Of a stretch of DNA of 64,000 nucleotides, positions 47,292 through 60,135 are shown piece by piece (position 1 is the first letter of the stretch; each line of letters starts with the position of its first letter). The DNA comes from Siphonodentalium dalli (taxonomy: Eukaryota > Mollusca > Scaphopoda > Gadilida > Siphonodentaliidae). The position numbers and the translations under genes are program-made. The notes beneath the pieces were generated by a model. It was given only the letters and a program-made list of their open reading frames with translations, was not told where the DNA came from and searched no databases. The stretch is from positions 1,860,001 through 1,924,000 of the forward strand of contig CP136062.1 of assembly GCA_032622095.1 (NCBI GenBank), read 5' to 3'.

Positions 47292-48238
47292 CTATTATGC
47301 AGAGGCGGACTGGCCGATCGGGAGACCGGGAAATTTCCCGATGGGCCGGAGGCCGGAAAAATTCTGATTCCACGTGATTTTCTATCAAGCGAGAATCCGA
47401 GGGTTTTTTTTACGGTTTGGGTGGGGGGTATATGTGTTTGGGCCGCCCAACCACAACTTGGGCCGCAAATGAAACCGACGTGGGCCGCCACATGTGTTGT
47501 TTAACCAGCCGTGTATTCAATAAGATGGTACTCTTCTCACATAAATTCATGAGGGCAGAGGCGGCCTGCATGGCCGATCGGGAGACCGGGAAAATTCTGG
47601 ACGTGGGCCGCCACATGTGTTGTTTAACCAGCCGAATTGGCTAATCGTAATTTTGACGTTAAATGAACTTGTCGGCACCATATAACACCACGTAAAGACC
47701 CCATTAATCTCGAGATTTTAACGGTAACTCCCAGCTGTAAATCCCAAAAAAAATCTTACGCACCCCTCCCCCAATTGAAATTTACAAGAAAATAGGAACG
47801 CTTCAGTTGATGCCAGTCTAGTTTATCGGATTCGAGATTTTCTTGTATAGTTTTCAAAATGTTCTCACCCCGGGCCGAACAACCATGAACAGCCCGGTGT
47901 GTCCTGGTCTCTTGTCCGTAGCCGTGTGCATTTGTCTGGAGTTAGACCGCTAGATGTTAGATTTTATGCAATTTTTCAGGTAAAAATATCTGAATGGTCT
48001 CATACCGGGAATATATAGAACCATGGTTTATGAATATATATGATATTAGACCAGAGGTGCAAATGGAATTATGCAAAAATATGTATTTGGTCTGATTCTG
48101 ATTCAAGGGGGGGGGGGGGGGGTGGAGTTGGAATTTTCCAAGGTGGACTGTGGACGCCCCCCCCCCCCAAACAGATGGGCCGGTATTATATTAATTTTCC
48201 GGGCCGGTTTCTTGGCCCAGTCCGCCTCTGCTATTATG
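47292..48238. mobile_element. hAT-type non-autonomous element with 8-bp target duplication
   Basis: The element 47300-48230 starts CAGAGGCGGACTGG and ends CCAGTCCGCCTCTG, exact over 14 bp and extended by diverged GGCCGG words. Both sides carry the same 8 bp, CTATTATG (47292-47299, 48231-48238). An 8-bp duplication with CAG...CTG ends is the hAT signature. Inside, a second GCAGAGGCGG..GGCCGATCGGGAGACCGGG block occurs at 47555, and a GGGCCGCCACATGTGTTGTT segment is doubled (47482, 47605). G- and C-tracts lie at 48107-48121 and near 48158-48169. No transposase. Confidence 0.93.
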
Positions 48239-48930
48239 AATGCGTTATTTTCCACGGAGCGTTTGTATATATACAGCATGTAAATAGTGAGCGATAAGCA
48301 AATCACTTTCAGACAACGTGGCGATTGATTAGGTCGAGAGTGATTGATGGTAACCCATTCAACACCAAAATATGAGATTTAGCTTATTGGCTATACCGGT
48401 AATGCAGTATGTTGTAAACAAACAACAAAAGTTCATATACTGGTACTAGTACATGTACATGCAGTGGGGGTCTACTCGGTGTTGAGTGTTTTGCTTATCG
48501 CATACTCTTTACATACATGTACATGTACATGTAATGTTTGTTTACGTAAGATGACTTTTGCTTACAAACAATGTAACACAAAGTACTAACATAACATGAT
48601 AACAACATGCTGAAATTAATGTGGTACATGTATTTATGATTTGTATGAGAACAAGGTTTGATTATTATAACATTAATTCTGTATTAAATATGGCGGTTTT
48701 AATGGATCATGGATGTGACTATTTTAACACAATACCCAGCGCCAACACTTACCCGACCTTTAGAAAGATCCTCATGGACATATATCATAATTTTCTTCAA
48801 CGTCTGGTGTGACAACCCGCTAATACCTGTAGACCGTGTTATCATAACCGAACGGCAGTGACCGTTTACATACCACTGTCATCATGTCATTGCCAATTCA
48901 TTAAATGCGACACATCACATATTCATTATT
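48239..48930. other. Intergenic, rich in ACATGTAC
   Basis: Runs such as TACATGTACATGTACATGTA occur at 48451-48465 and 48513-48532. Nothing else is recognised. Confidence 0.55.
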
Positions 48931-51420
48931 AGCTCATCTTACTTTGTAAGTTTGAGCTATTGCCATGGGTTGGCATCCGTCGTGCGTGTGTACATGTACA
49001 TGTATGTCCGTCAACAATTTCCTTTGGCGCGGGCTACAGGTCGTACATTTGGTCTGATCTTTAGGAAATTTGTCAAGAATGTTGACATTGACATGTAGAT
49101 GGGAATGAGTCATTTTGGGGTCATTGGCCAAAAAACATGGCCGCTGACGGCCATCTTTGATTTCAAGATTAAATCAATTGGCGCGGTCTACAGGTCGTAC
49201 TGTTTGTCTAATCATCATGAAATTTGTCATGGATGTTAATAATGACATGTAGATGGGAATGAGTCATTTTGGGGTCGTTCGGCCGAAAAAACAAGGCCAC
49301 CAGCAGCCATCTTGGATTTTACTCGTTGCATGACTAAATCCTTTGGCACAGCTTCAAGTCCTTACTTTGGTCAGATCATTATGAAATTTGTCATGAATGT
49401 TGACATTGACATGTAGATGGGAATGAGTCATTTTGGGGTCATTTGGCCAAAAAACATGGCTGCTGGTGGCCATCTTGGATTTTACTCTTTGCATCACTAA
49501 ATCCTTTGACACATCCTACAGACCACATCTCTGATCCCATCATCACCAAACTTCATATGGATCATCGGGGTGACCTCTAGATGGGAACGATTCATTTTGT
49601 GGTCATTTGGCCAAAAATCATGGCCACCGTCAGCCATCTTGAATTTTACTCTTTGCATCACTAAATAATTTCGCGCTGTCTACAGGTCGTATCTTTGGTC
49701 GGATCTTTATGAAATTTGTCATGAATCTTGAAATTGACATGTAGATGGGAACGAGCCATTTTGGGGTCATTCGGCCAAAAAACATGGCCGCTGGTGGCCA
49801 TGTTGGATTTCAAATTTGAATCCCTTGGCGCGGGCTACAGGCAGTACTGTTTGTTTGATCATCATAAAATTTGTCATGAATGTTGACATTTACATGTAGA
49901 TGGGAACGAGTAATTTTAGGATCAATCAGCCAAAAAACATGGCCGCTGGTGGCCATATTGGATTTTACTCTTTGCATCACTAAATCCTTTGACACATCCT
50001 ACAGACCACATCCCTGATCCGATCATCACCAAACTTCATATGGATCATCGGGGTTACCTCTTGTTGGGTATGAGTCATTTTGGGGTCATTCGGCCAAAAA
50101 AATGGCCGCCGGCAGCCATATTGGATTTTACTCTTTGCATCACTAAATACTTTGACACACCCTACATACCACATCCCTGATCTGATCATCACCAAACTTC
50201 ATATGGATCATCAGGGTGACCTCTTGATGGGTATGAGTCATTTTGGGGTCATTCGGCAAAAAAATATGGCCACCAATGGCCATTTTGGATTTTACTCTTT
50301 GTATGACTAAATATTTCTACAAAATCCATTAGCATGGGTTATAGACCTATCTGTTTTTTTTTATCTTCATGAAATTTGTCATGGATGTTGACATTGACAT
50401 GTAGATGGGAAACGAGTCATTTTGGGGTCATTCGGCAAAAAAACATGGCCGCAGGTGGCCATTTTAGAATTTACTCTTTGCATCACTAAATCCTTTGGTA
50501 CACCCTACAGACCACATCCGATCATTATGAAACTTGTCATGAATGTTAATATTGATATGTAGATGGGAACGAGTAATTTTGGGGGTCATTCAGCCATCTT
50601 GGATTTCAAAATTGAATCCGTTGACGCGGGCTACAGGCCATACTGCTGTACTGTTTGTCTGATCTTCATAAAAATTATCATGGATGTTGACAGGTCTGAT
50701 CATAATGAAATTTGTGATGAATGTTAACAATTACTTGTAAATGCAAACAAGTCTTTTTGGGATCATTCGGCAAAAAAACATGACTGTCAGTGGCCATCTT
50801 GGATTTTACTATTTGCATAACTAGGCCTTTCCACATTCCTAATCACTCCATTGACTGTAACACATGAAATTATTCCCTTTCCAAGTTGAGCTACAGTGTC
50901 ATTGACACTTTCATTAAATTTGTCATGGATGTTAAAATTGACATAGATGGGAAACGAGTAATTTTGGGGTTGTTCAGCCAAAAACATGGCCACCAGCAGC
51001 GATCTTGGATTATACTCGTTGCATGACTAAATTCTTTGTCAAGGGCTACAAGTCTTATCTTTGGTCAAATCATTTACATGTAGATGGGAAAAGATTCATT
51101 TTGAATTCAATCAAGAAACCCGGTCGCCAGCAGCCATCTTGTATTTTACTCTTTGCAAGACTAAATCCTTTGACATGGGCTACAGGTCGTATCTTTTGTA
51201 GGATCATCATGAAATTTGTGAAGGATGTTAACAATGACATGTAAATAGGAAGGAGTCTTTGTTGGGTCATTTGGCAAAAAAAAACATGGCTGTCGCGGCC
51301 ATCTTGGATTTTAATCTTTGCATAACTAGGCCTTTCAACTTTCCACATTCCTAATTGCTCCATTAACTGTAACACATGAAATTATTTCCTTTCCACATTG
51401 AGCTACAGTGTCATTGACAC
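48931..51420. repeat. Tandem array of ~165-bp units, about 14 copies
   Basis: The marker ACATGTAGATGGGAA or a variant lies at 49095, 49245, 49412, 49580, 49739, 49894, 50063, 50223, 50400, 50560, 50735, 50943, 51076 and 51240. Each unit reads GAAATTTGTCATG, the marker, GAGTCATTTTGGGGTCATT, CCAAAAAACATGGCC, GCCATCTTGGATTTTACTC and then GCATCACTAAATCC. It opens with AGCTCATCTTACTTTGTAAG and CATCCGTCGTGCG. Divergence between units is 10-25% by eye, so the array is old. All short frames in it are repeat read-through. Confidence 0.93.
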
Positions 51421-51514
51421 TTTCATAATTACATTTCAGTCAATTCACATTTTCAGCTGCATATATGTAAACCAATTTCATCATTAAAGAAATTGCAAAT
51501 TCATCGTTGATCAT

Positions 51515-51950
51515 CATCTCAACATTTCATTAAAGTGAGACTTTATGTTCACACATCGATTCATTCAGGCAACATTTTTTCCATTTCTACACTGGTCATT
51601 GCATTGATCGTCTTCAATGGGGATAATATATAATTCTATATGTATATCATCGTTAACTATTAAAGTGAAATTTCTCTTCCACCCAATCGATATTGCATTA
51701 AAATGACGCTTCATATTCATTACACTTCATTCAATAATTTCTGTTTCTACATGTACATACCCTTCAGGTAAGGTAATCTATGTCCGACTCAAAATATTAA
51801 AGTGACGCATCATATTCACAACACTTCATTCCATAATTTCTTTTTCTACATACTTGTAGTTTACATGTATTGCATTGATTGCCTGCAGCTAAGATAATCT
51901 ATGACCGACTCAAATAATACAAATATTAAAGGCATTCCATTTCCATCCAT
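51515..51950. repeat. Three diverged ~110-bp tandem units
   Basis: TTAAAGTGA.(A/G)C, TTCATATTCA..ACACTTCATTC and AATTTCT.TTTCTACAT recur at 51530, 51700 and 51800, with ATGTCCGACTCAAA / ATGACCGACTCAAA in the last two. Confidence 0.7.
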
Positions 51951-52009
51951 TAATATTAATTTAATTCTAAGGAAACTTCTGCTGTGATATATATATGTAT
52001 ATATACATA

Positions 52010-52534
52010 CAGGGTACTACATGTGCTACACCACTCGGAGAAATGTCTGTGTCATCACACTAAAATACCTTGTTAGAACTTGAATTGATATATTCGTAAT
52101 CGTATATAGTCACCAATAGCCAGGTTACTACCGTAGTACCTGACATTGCCCATCTAGTGAACTATTCAAACACAACAGGCCTGGTTGATTTCGCTGTGGG
52201 ATGATGGTTCACTTCCATCCTCAAGCTATGGCATAATTTGTTCTGACGTGCAGGGGTAGATATGCTTGAGGCCCCACTACAGTTCAATTTACACCAGGTT
52301 CTCAGCTATTATGATCTTATGTTCGAACTTTACTTATATGTTTGGACTGATCATAACCATGATTTTAATGCTGGGTTTGAATAGTTCACCGGATGGACAA
52401 TTTCTGCTACTACCGTAGTAACCCGACTATTGGTGACTATATACGATAACGAATATATCAATCCAAGTTCTAACATGGTATTTGTGTGACGACACAGACA
52501 TTTCTCCGAGTGGTGTAGCACATGTAGTACCCTG
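52010..52534. mobile_element. 525-bp foldback with ~160-bp arms
   Basis: CAGGGTACTACATGTGCTAC (52010) is matched by GTAGCACATGTAGTACCCTG (52515-52534). The arms pair on through CACTCGGAGAAATGTCTGTG and ACTATTGGTGACTATATACG with scattered mismatches. The central ~210 bp is single copy. CAG/CTG ends would fit hAT, but no flanking 8-bp duplication is seen. Confidence 0.9.
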
Positions 52535-52599
52535 TACGGAACATCCTATAATTAGTGTAATATTGAATTTAATGATCAACTTGGTGGTTGCTCCATTAC

Positions 52600-52830
52600 G
52601 TGTCACGTACGATCATATTATCTGATTTGACACTCATTATTATTTCGGAAAACTCTGATAAATTGAATACTATGCAAAATACTGCGGCAAGTCGCAATAT
52701 CTGTAGTAATGTTTTCTTCATCAATCTGAGACAGTTGTTTGAAGTGAATGTTGATAAAATAGCCATTTTATAAATACTGGTAACTCAAATATTTCATAAT
52801 TAATCAAAATCAAGTGAATATAAATAAATG
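52600..52830. repeat. Outlying copy of the copy-A/B satellite
   Basis: TCTGATTTGACACTC, TTTCGGAAAACTCTGATAA, CAAGTCGCAATATCTGTAGTA and TCAAAATCAAGTGAATA follow the satellite order, diverged. Another fragment (GGACAGGAAATGCTACTATA) is at 53208-53227. Confidence 0.75.
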
Positions 52831-55110
52831 TTTTTTGTTTCTGTTTCCTTTTGTTTGGTCATCCATTTTTTCTTTTAATTGAAGCTCCAAATACCGGTAC
52901 TCTTGAGCTAAATGCATTAACTATGGTGAAGCAGGAATGGACTATTTCAAGACAAATGGATTAACTGATTTCGCAATTCTCATTTTATAGGACTTGAACA
53001 ACTTACGCTGTTAACTACAATGATCCTAGTTTGCTATATTTAGTACATAACTTTTTCTCATTGAAGACTTGTGTTTATACAAATTAATTCAAATGTAACA
53101 TGTTATAATGTAGCAAGCACTCATTGTTATTGTATTATTGGCATGACTTTCTAATCTCTTTTCACTAACAGTGACAGGAACTTCCTTATCTCTTTTCACA
53201 AACAGGGACAGGAAATGCTACTATATATAAAACAGCTCCAACACATTTATGACCAAATGAGACTCTTGATATAAATGCACAAACTTATGGTGGAGCAGGA
53301 ATGGTCTATTTCGGAACAAATTGACCCACTAGTGTCAAAATCCCCATATTATCGGATTTAAACAAATTACACTTTTGACTAGAATGAACCTATATTCAAA
53401 ATAGGGGTGCATGTACTTGAAATTGAAATACAGCTTTCACATATCAACATTTATCTTAATTACAATTAATGCATACATAATTATTTACAAAATTACAATG
53501 CAATTGTAATATATAAATTAGTCTTTACACAAATTACACTAAACCCAGTCCTAATTATATAATCATATACATTTATGTCAGATACATAAATAGTTTAAAG
53601 TGAATGCTAGCTGATGGCATAAATTTCCATCACTACAAGTTAAGGAAATACATGGGATGGCGAGAATTATTGGTTGTCAATTATCCAATTAAAACACCAT
53701 GTCTCCGCCATTAGCTTGAGCTTAAGCATGAGTCTCATTTGTTATCTAGCTTTGATGCAATGAATTAAATGTATATTCCATGCACTTCCACAGTGAAACA
53801 TGCATATGTAAATGAATTAGCCTCATATATTGCTACCAAAATTATGACTTTCACAATATAGCCTACGTCATTATGAAACAATTATCAATTCTAGTTTGAT
53901 ATTCTATATGGGCCTGATGTTGGCCCTCGGTAGCCTCATAATATAATGTGGGGTTGCCTTTGGCAGACGTCGGGACTATTATTATCAATTCAGCTAATTA
54001 AGATTCTCCCAAATTGGATGTATTGATATTAACTGATATCCGAAAATGTTTAAATAATGCTACTCACCACATATCCAGAATTATATTATCAATATCACTA
54101 ACGCACATGTTGGACATCTCGTGTGTATTAACAATAGCGAATCAAATTTTAAACTGAGACAACAAACTGTCTGACTGTCGTGCGAGCGGCTTTTTTCTCT
54201 GCGTGGCAATGAATTCAGCTACATTTGCTTCTACAGCTGTTCTAAGTTCTGGCATATACACATACAAATTATAGAACAAAATATAACGAACGAATTATAT
54301 TCCACACGAATATCCAACCGAAATAGCATACATGTGAAAACAAACTTTCAATAGACTGTCCCCACAGCAGTCTGATTCAGTCTCTCGCATCACGCGTGGT
54401 TAGTGGCTGCAGGAAAAAAGCGTGCGAATTTGATGACGGAAGAATCATAATATTTTGATACTCGATTCGAGTGGATGGATACAGCAAGGGCCAGAATAAT
54501 TCGCTTTTTCGCCAATCGTGCGCCTTTGACATTTTGGTACTGTATCGTATCTCGCTCATAATAAATATCGAGATGACAATATATGCATAAATACAAATAT
54601 GTTTAAAGTGAGGTCCCCTCTTTGGGTATGTATTATAGATAAATATCCTTTCTAATGAGGCTGCACGGATTCATTGCTTGACTCGTAGAAATCTGGATAT
54701 ATGCCTCTCCATTCAGGGACGGGATTTGGGGATGCAAAGGGGAGTCACTGGTGTGACATCATCGCTATTTCGATAGCCAATGGCTGTATATAAATAAGCA
54801 CTTGTTCAATTGTTGATTTGCATATACTTCAAGATGTGTATACTTATTCGTATAATTTGTTTTGTTCCACAATTGATATTGACTCGCATAATATAATACT
54901 CTCTTTCTTCCGCATGTATATAATCTCCAATCACGGATACATTTTCTTTGACATAACTCCACCAAACAAATTGAAATTGAAAGTTAAACTTACATTAATT
55001 TATGATATCCATATTAGTTTCCATGTATATGTACAGACGTTCAGTACCACGACATAACCAAATGGTCGTAATCAGGGGCCCACATAACAACACCTTAGAA
55101 ACCCCCCATT
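52831..55110. other. AT-rich sequence before ORF2, nothing firm
   Basis: No array or inverted repeat of note. The right edge of the nested insertion should lie here if the split-LINE reading is correct, but it could not be located. Confidence 0.45.
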
Positions 55111-58100
55111 ATGTCTGCAAATAACATAACTTTGAGTGAGGTAAGGGACACGCGTACGCATGACTTCGCGGCGAAATGGTCTCAAATAGAAGGAGACGAA
55201 TTTGAACCCGACAGCATCCAACTCTGGAATCAAAATACCTGCCAATATCTCTCGCCCACAGAGGGTAAAGAATTTCTCTCAAATAACATAAAATTCTCTC
55301 TTTTTGGCATACATTGCAGAAGCCTTAACGCAAATTATGAAAACCTGAAAAACCTACTCTGTGATTTGAATTCAGAAGAATATATGTTTGATGTTATCGC
55401 CCTGACAGAAATATTCAATGTGCATAGATCCTCAGACTTCTCACTTCCAGGATATCACCCCTTAGAATTTAATACTCGACCCGATGGCGACGATGGCAGA
55501 GGCGGTGTTGGTATCTACATCAAGGAAAATATACAATACAAACTAAGACCCGACTTGACAATATTTATTCCCCACGTAATAGAAACAATATTTGTAGAAA
55601 TACACAGAGGAGCGAACGATATTTACATAATAGGATGTATTTATAGACCAAATACAGCACCGAAGGCCGACTTGGACAAATTTATGTTGAAATTCGATAA
55701 TATCTTAGAGAAATTGAAAAAAGCCAAGTCTTACATAATAGGAGACCTCAACATTAACCTTCTCAATTTCGATACGCATGCAAAAACTAACGATTTCATA
55801 AACAATGTTTTTACAAGAGGATTCATGCCCATGATTACGAAACCTACAAGATTAACCGAACACTCTGCCACCATAATTGATCATATCTATACCAACAAAA
55901 TGCAAGATAGTCACCAAACAGGGATAATTACCTGCGATGTTTCCGATCATTTCGGTATATTCATCTCTGAAGCAAACAAGCAGAAACCATTAAACCCCTC
56001 CCATAAAAAAGCTACATATAGGAACTATAATATTAATAATGTCCATATATTCAAAAACTTGTTAAAATCGTGTAAATTTGACTCAGTTCTCAGTTGCAAC
56101 TCATCTGAAAAGGCATATGAATGTTTTTTAGACATATACATGACCGCGCACGACCTAGCTTTTCCGCTCGTAACACAGAAAGCACCCAAGAAATATATCA
56201 AACGCGCACCATGGATGACAACTGGACTAATCAAATCATCAATCACCAAACAAGAACTCTACTGTAATAAACTGAATTCGCCTTCGGACACAAATAAAAT
56301 TGCCAACATAAATTATCGTCAATTATATAATAAACTAATTAGGAAAAGTAAAAATAGTTATTTTTCTGACTGTCTAGAACAAAATAAAAATGATATAAAA
56401 AACACATGGAAAATTCTTAAAAATGCCATCAATAAAAAGCAAAAATCGTGTTACTATCCTAAGATATTTAATGATAACAATATAAAGCTATCTGACCCAA
56501 ACATAATAGCCAAAACATTTAATGACTACTTTTCAAAAATCGGTGAAAACACTAGCAGTTCTATTCATTCTGAAACCTCAGACGCAGACTTTACTGACTA
56601 TCTTCGAAATAGACAAGCACACGAATTAGAAATCGAACCGACATCCATTCAGGAAATAATATTAACATGTTATTCTATGAAAGGAAAAAAGAGCAAAGAT
56701 TACATCGGCATATCGACTGAACTCATGAAAGAGACTATCTTCATAATAGCCCCAGCACTTAAGTATATATTTAATCTTTCGTTTGAACAGGGAATAGTCC
56801 CAATGAACATGAAAATCTCTAAAGTAGTTCCCATTCCCAAAATAAACAACGCCAAGGAAATAACACACTATCGTCCAATCAGTATCCTTCCATCGTTCTC
56901 TAAACTGCTTGAAAAATTAATGCAAAAACGACTTGTAGATTTTCTTAAAGACAATGAAATATTATATAAACACCAATATGGATTTAGACCAAACCACTCA
57001 ACGTTTCATCCTATTATGCATCTTCTAGATCATTTCGTTAATAATAATGATAAACCGACACGGGATTCCACCCTGGCCCTATTCCTTGACTTATCTAAAG
57101 CGTTCGATACAATAGACCACAATATACTACTATCAAAACTTGACCACTATGGTATTAGGGGTGTAGCAAAGTCGTGGTTCCATAGTTAGTTATATGACAG
57201 GAGACAATATGTTGAATATTGCGGGAGTGCTTCAAACCTTATGAATACTTCCTGTGGAGTCCCACAAGGCTCAATTCTTGGGCCAATAATATTTTTAATA
57301 TACGTGAATGATATGGCAAATTCTACAACAATGGACTTTTTATCGTATGCCGATGATACCACTCTCTTTACAAGCGGGTTGGGAATTAGTACAAAGTTAT
57401 GTCAACAACGAATTAGCCAATGTATTCGATTGGTGCTGCTGTAATAAACTTGCAATTAATATTAATAAAAGCAACTATATGCTCATACACCCACCGAATA
57501 ATGACAAAAAATGGAATACTTTGAAAATAAAGTTAAATCACAATGAATTGAATCGAATAGGGAATCTTGGGCACGAATCCTCAACAAAATTTTTAGGTAT
57601 CCATTTTGATGAGAACATGACGTTCAAAAAGCACATATCCATAATCTGCTCTAAAGTATCACATGCAATATATTGTATCAATAAGGTGAAACATTTTTTC
57701 CCGAGTAAAGCGTTGAAAACTTTGTACAATGCATTGATTCAAAGCCAATTAGTTTACGATATCCAAATATGGGGACATGTTCCAGAAGTCAAGAAAATTT
57801 TTCTATTACAAAAACGAGCAATGCGTATAATATGCAATAAGAAGTATAGGAGTCACACAGACCCGCTCTTTAAAAAAGAAAATATCTTGAAAATATATGA
57901 CTTACACACCATCAATTCTACAATGTTCGTGCATGACTGGTAGTATGACCGTCTGCCGGCTTCTTTTAAAATGATGTACAACAATCGAGCAAAATCAACT
58001 CCAAGACACCCTAATCCCCTGCTACTAGAAAAACCTAGAACCAAATTTTCTGGAAGATTACCACACCACGCCTTCCCCACAATATGGAACAACCTTGAAG

Positions 58101-58169
58101 CTGAATACACACATGCATACAAAGCAGGCATATATTGAAGAAACGCTTACAGACAAAAATACTTGGTAA
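55111..58169 (+). pseudogene. Non-LTR retrotransposon ORF2: APE endonuclease and reverse transcriptase, broken
   Basis: The protein makes and integrates DNA copies of its own mRNA by target-primed reverse transcription. The intact first part has 692 codons (55111-57186). The endonuclease shows Glu100 in ALTEIF, GDLNINL at 211-217 and SDH at 278-280. The reverse transcriptase starts near PIPKINNAKEITHYRPISIL and has motif A FLDLSKAFD (Asp660). A TAG at 57187 breaks the frame inside WFHS*LYDRRQYV. The same frame then gives GVPQGSILGP (57256) and YADD (57346-57357). A frameshift between about 57361 and 57400 moves coding to the next frame, which gives FDWCCCNKLAININKS and FLGIHFDENMTFKKH. In-frame stops follow at 57941 and 58136, inside a tail with W.NL. 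The domain order fits CR1/L2-like clades. It is not functional as written. Confidence 0.92.
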
Positions 58170-59131
58170 TTATCTAAAAAAATGTACGCCGTAAAAACAC
58201 AGGATGTCCCGACTGTACCGATACATAATACGAATACTTATATTAAAATAAACACCTTGTATACACATAGTTCTATTCGGCAGCACAATCATAGTTCTAC
58301 TCTACCATTTTTATTTCCACCACCGCGTCCTCGGTCATATCAAAGGCTACAATACCAATACCACGATGACTACAACGCAAGTCATAATATCGACACATTA
58401 AAGGTGAACAAGCATATTTAAAGTAATGGACACTCATGCCGAGTCTGCGCCTCCAATCTATGATGGTATACACACACATAATTATCACATTTAGTTAACA
58501 TTCTCCCTTAAACCTCACTCAACAAAAAGCCCTTCCGGCGAATCATATGAATTCATATTTATTTGTATTGTTACTATAAAAGATGCATAATCTCTCCCCA
58601 GAATCCTATGAATCTATGAGTATGAAATAATAATTCTGAGTCGGATGAGACATCGTGGTGAGCTTGTGTTCTGAGATTTCATCATGAGAACTTCTCTATA
58701 ATCTGAATACTATTCTCTCAATCTTCGTTTGAAACTAAGACATGCAGAAACTTCTCATACTTTAGAACATGTGACAAGAACGTAACGTTTCCGGGGAGAG
58801 ATAAAGCGATATAGTGATAACTCGTCTGGACTGGCTCACAAACATATAAACACTTTTGTAAAAAAAAAAAAAAAATGCCCTGAACATTTTGTCTTATATT
58901 ATTTGTTATATATACGATTAGTCTGTACGTGTACGTGGATACGAATATAAATAATACTCACGCTATCTGATAAATTATTTGTATAATGATATTTGTTATG
59001 GGGGAAACAGGAAGACAGCCCGGCAGGGCTATGTTCCCCCCAGCAATATACTGAATTATTCTAGTTATATGTTAATTTATTGTACTATTCATATGTGTAT
59101 TGTAAATACAAATATCCTATCCTATCCTACC
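58170..59131 (+). other. LINE 3' region with (TCCTA)n tail
   Basis: No gene. An A15 run lies at 58860-58875. GGGCTATGTTCCCCCCAG lies near 59025-59045. The element ends AATATCCTATCCTATCCTACC at 59111-59131. A short microsatellite tail rather than long poly-A is common in CR1/L2-like LINEs. Confidence 0.7.
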
Positions 59132-60135
59132 AAAATTTATTTCGTCTTCGAATTATATGAAACCTGGAATATAACATCTACCATACACGTTGATCACAAA
59201 ACTGAAAACAGATCGTAATTCCGTTCACAAATGGCTGAGATTTGGGCCCTCAAAATTTTAATCTGGACCTGTATTCGTTCCAATAATCAAAATGTTATCC
59301 GTCTCGGAATCAGACAAAATTTATAACAAACAATCTACGTGAGGAACTAATCACAATACTGAAAACAAAATTAAAATCAATACGAAAATAACTGAGTTAT
59401 GGGCCCTCAAACTTCGCATTTTGGGCCGGGTTTGACAATTTCCCAATCCTGTTACCCAATTTCGAGGTAGGTGTGGGGTCACTTACAAACACATAAGATA
59501 ACACACACATGTTAAGAACAACATATAATCAACATACTTCGTGTTTCCGACCCAAAAATTCGATTCTTTCAGATCATGATTTTCCCTATTATTATACTTC
59601 CATGGTGTAACCAAGGAAGTATATTGTTTTTCTAATGAGCTCGTTTTCCGTTTATTTGGAAATACTCAGAAACTAATGGCAGTATGGACGTAAAATCTCT
59701 AGCGATTGTAGGCGTCCAAGGTCTACTAAAAATAAAGGTATCCGCATGTTGGTCCAATATCTTTTGACAGAGTTATAGCCCTTTTTCGATTATTTTTCAT
59801 TATTATTATTATTATTATGCTTAACTATTTTTCAACGACCTAATCTCTGAAAGTATTAGGATTAGAAAACTCAAAGTTGGTAGGTATGTTGGGGTAAATG
59901 AGTTCTATGCCTTTGGCCCATAACGGATATTGTCCGCGTTTACATCGCGGAGTTATCTCCCTTTATATGAAAAAATGTCATTTTATTATCTCGGAAATTA
60001 TAAGGAGCAGAGCATCGAAAATTGGACCGTATGCACACCTCGATATGCACTACAGCCCACGGGCATCAAAACTTGTGTCCGCGCTTTCCCTGAGGAGTTA
60101 CCGCCCATAAATATGGACACACTATACACCAGGAT
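59132..60135. repeat. R repeat field, right part
   Basis: It resumes the unit broken at 35283: GAAACCTGGAATATAACATC, then the GCCCTCAAA..TTCGCATTTTGGGCC block, the junction hairpin at 59593-59622, GTTTATTTGGAAATACTCAG and CGCGCTTTCCCTGAGGAGTT. A T-run lies at 60151-60172. Confidence 0.88.

Larger units (their letters stand above)
35284..59131 (+). mobile_element. LINE insertion into R, split by ~18 kb of nested DNA
   Basis: R stops after GCTACC (35283-35288) and resumes at 59132 at the corresponding position. CTACC is present at both edges (35284-35288, 59127-59131), as a short target duplication or overlap with the tail. The 5' part holds a leader and ORF1. The 3' part holds ORF2 and a tail ending in (TCCTA)n. 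Both reading frames are on + and in the normal LINE order. 36702-55110 between them is therefore best read as later nested insertion and duplication. That ORF1 and ORF2 belong to one copy is inference from the shared insertion point. Confidence 0.7.

Noticed and set aside
48931-51420. CRISPR-like array
   Set aside because: Units are ~165 bp, fully repetitive without unique spacers, and the genome is eukaryotic.
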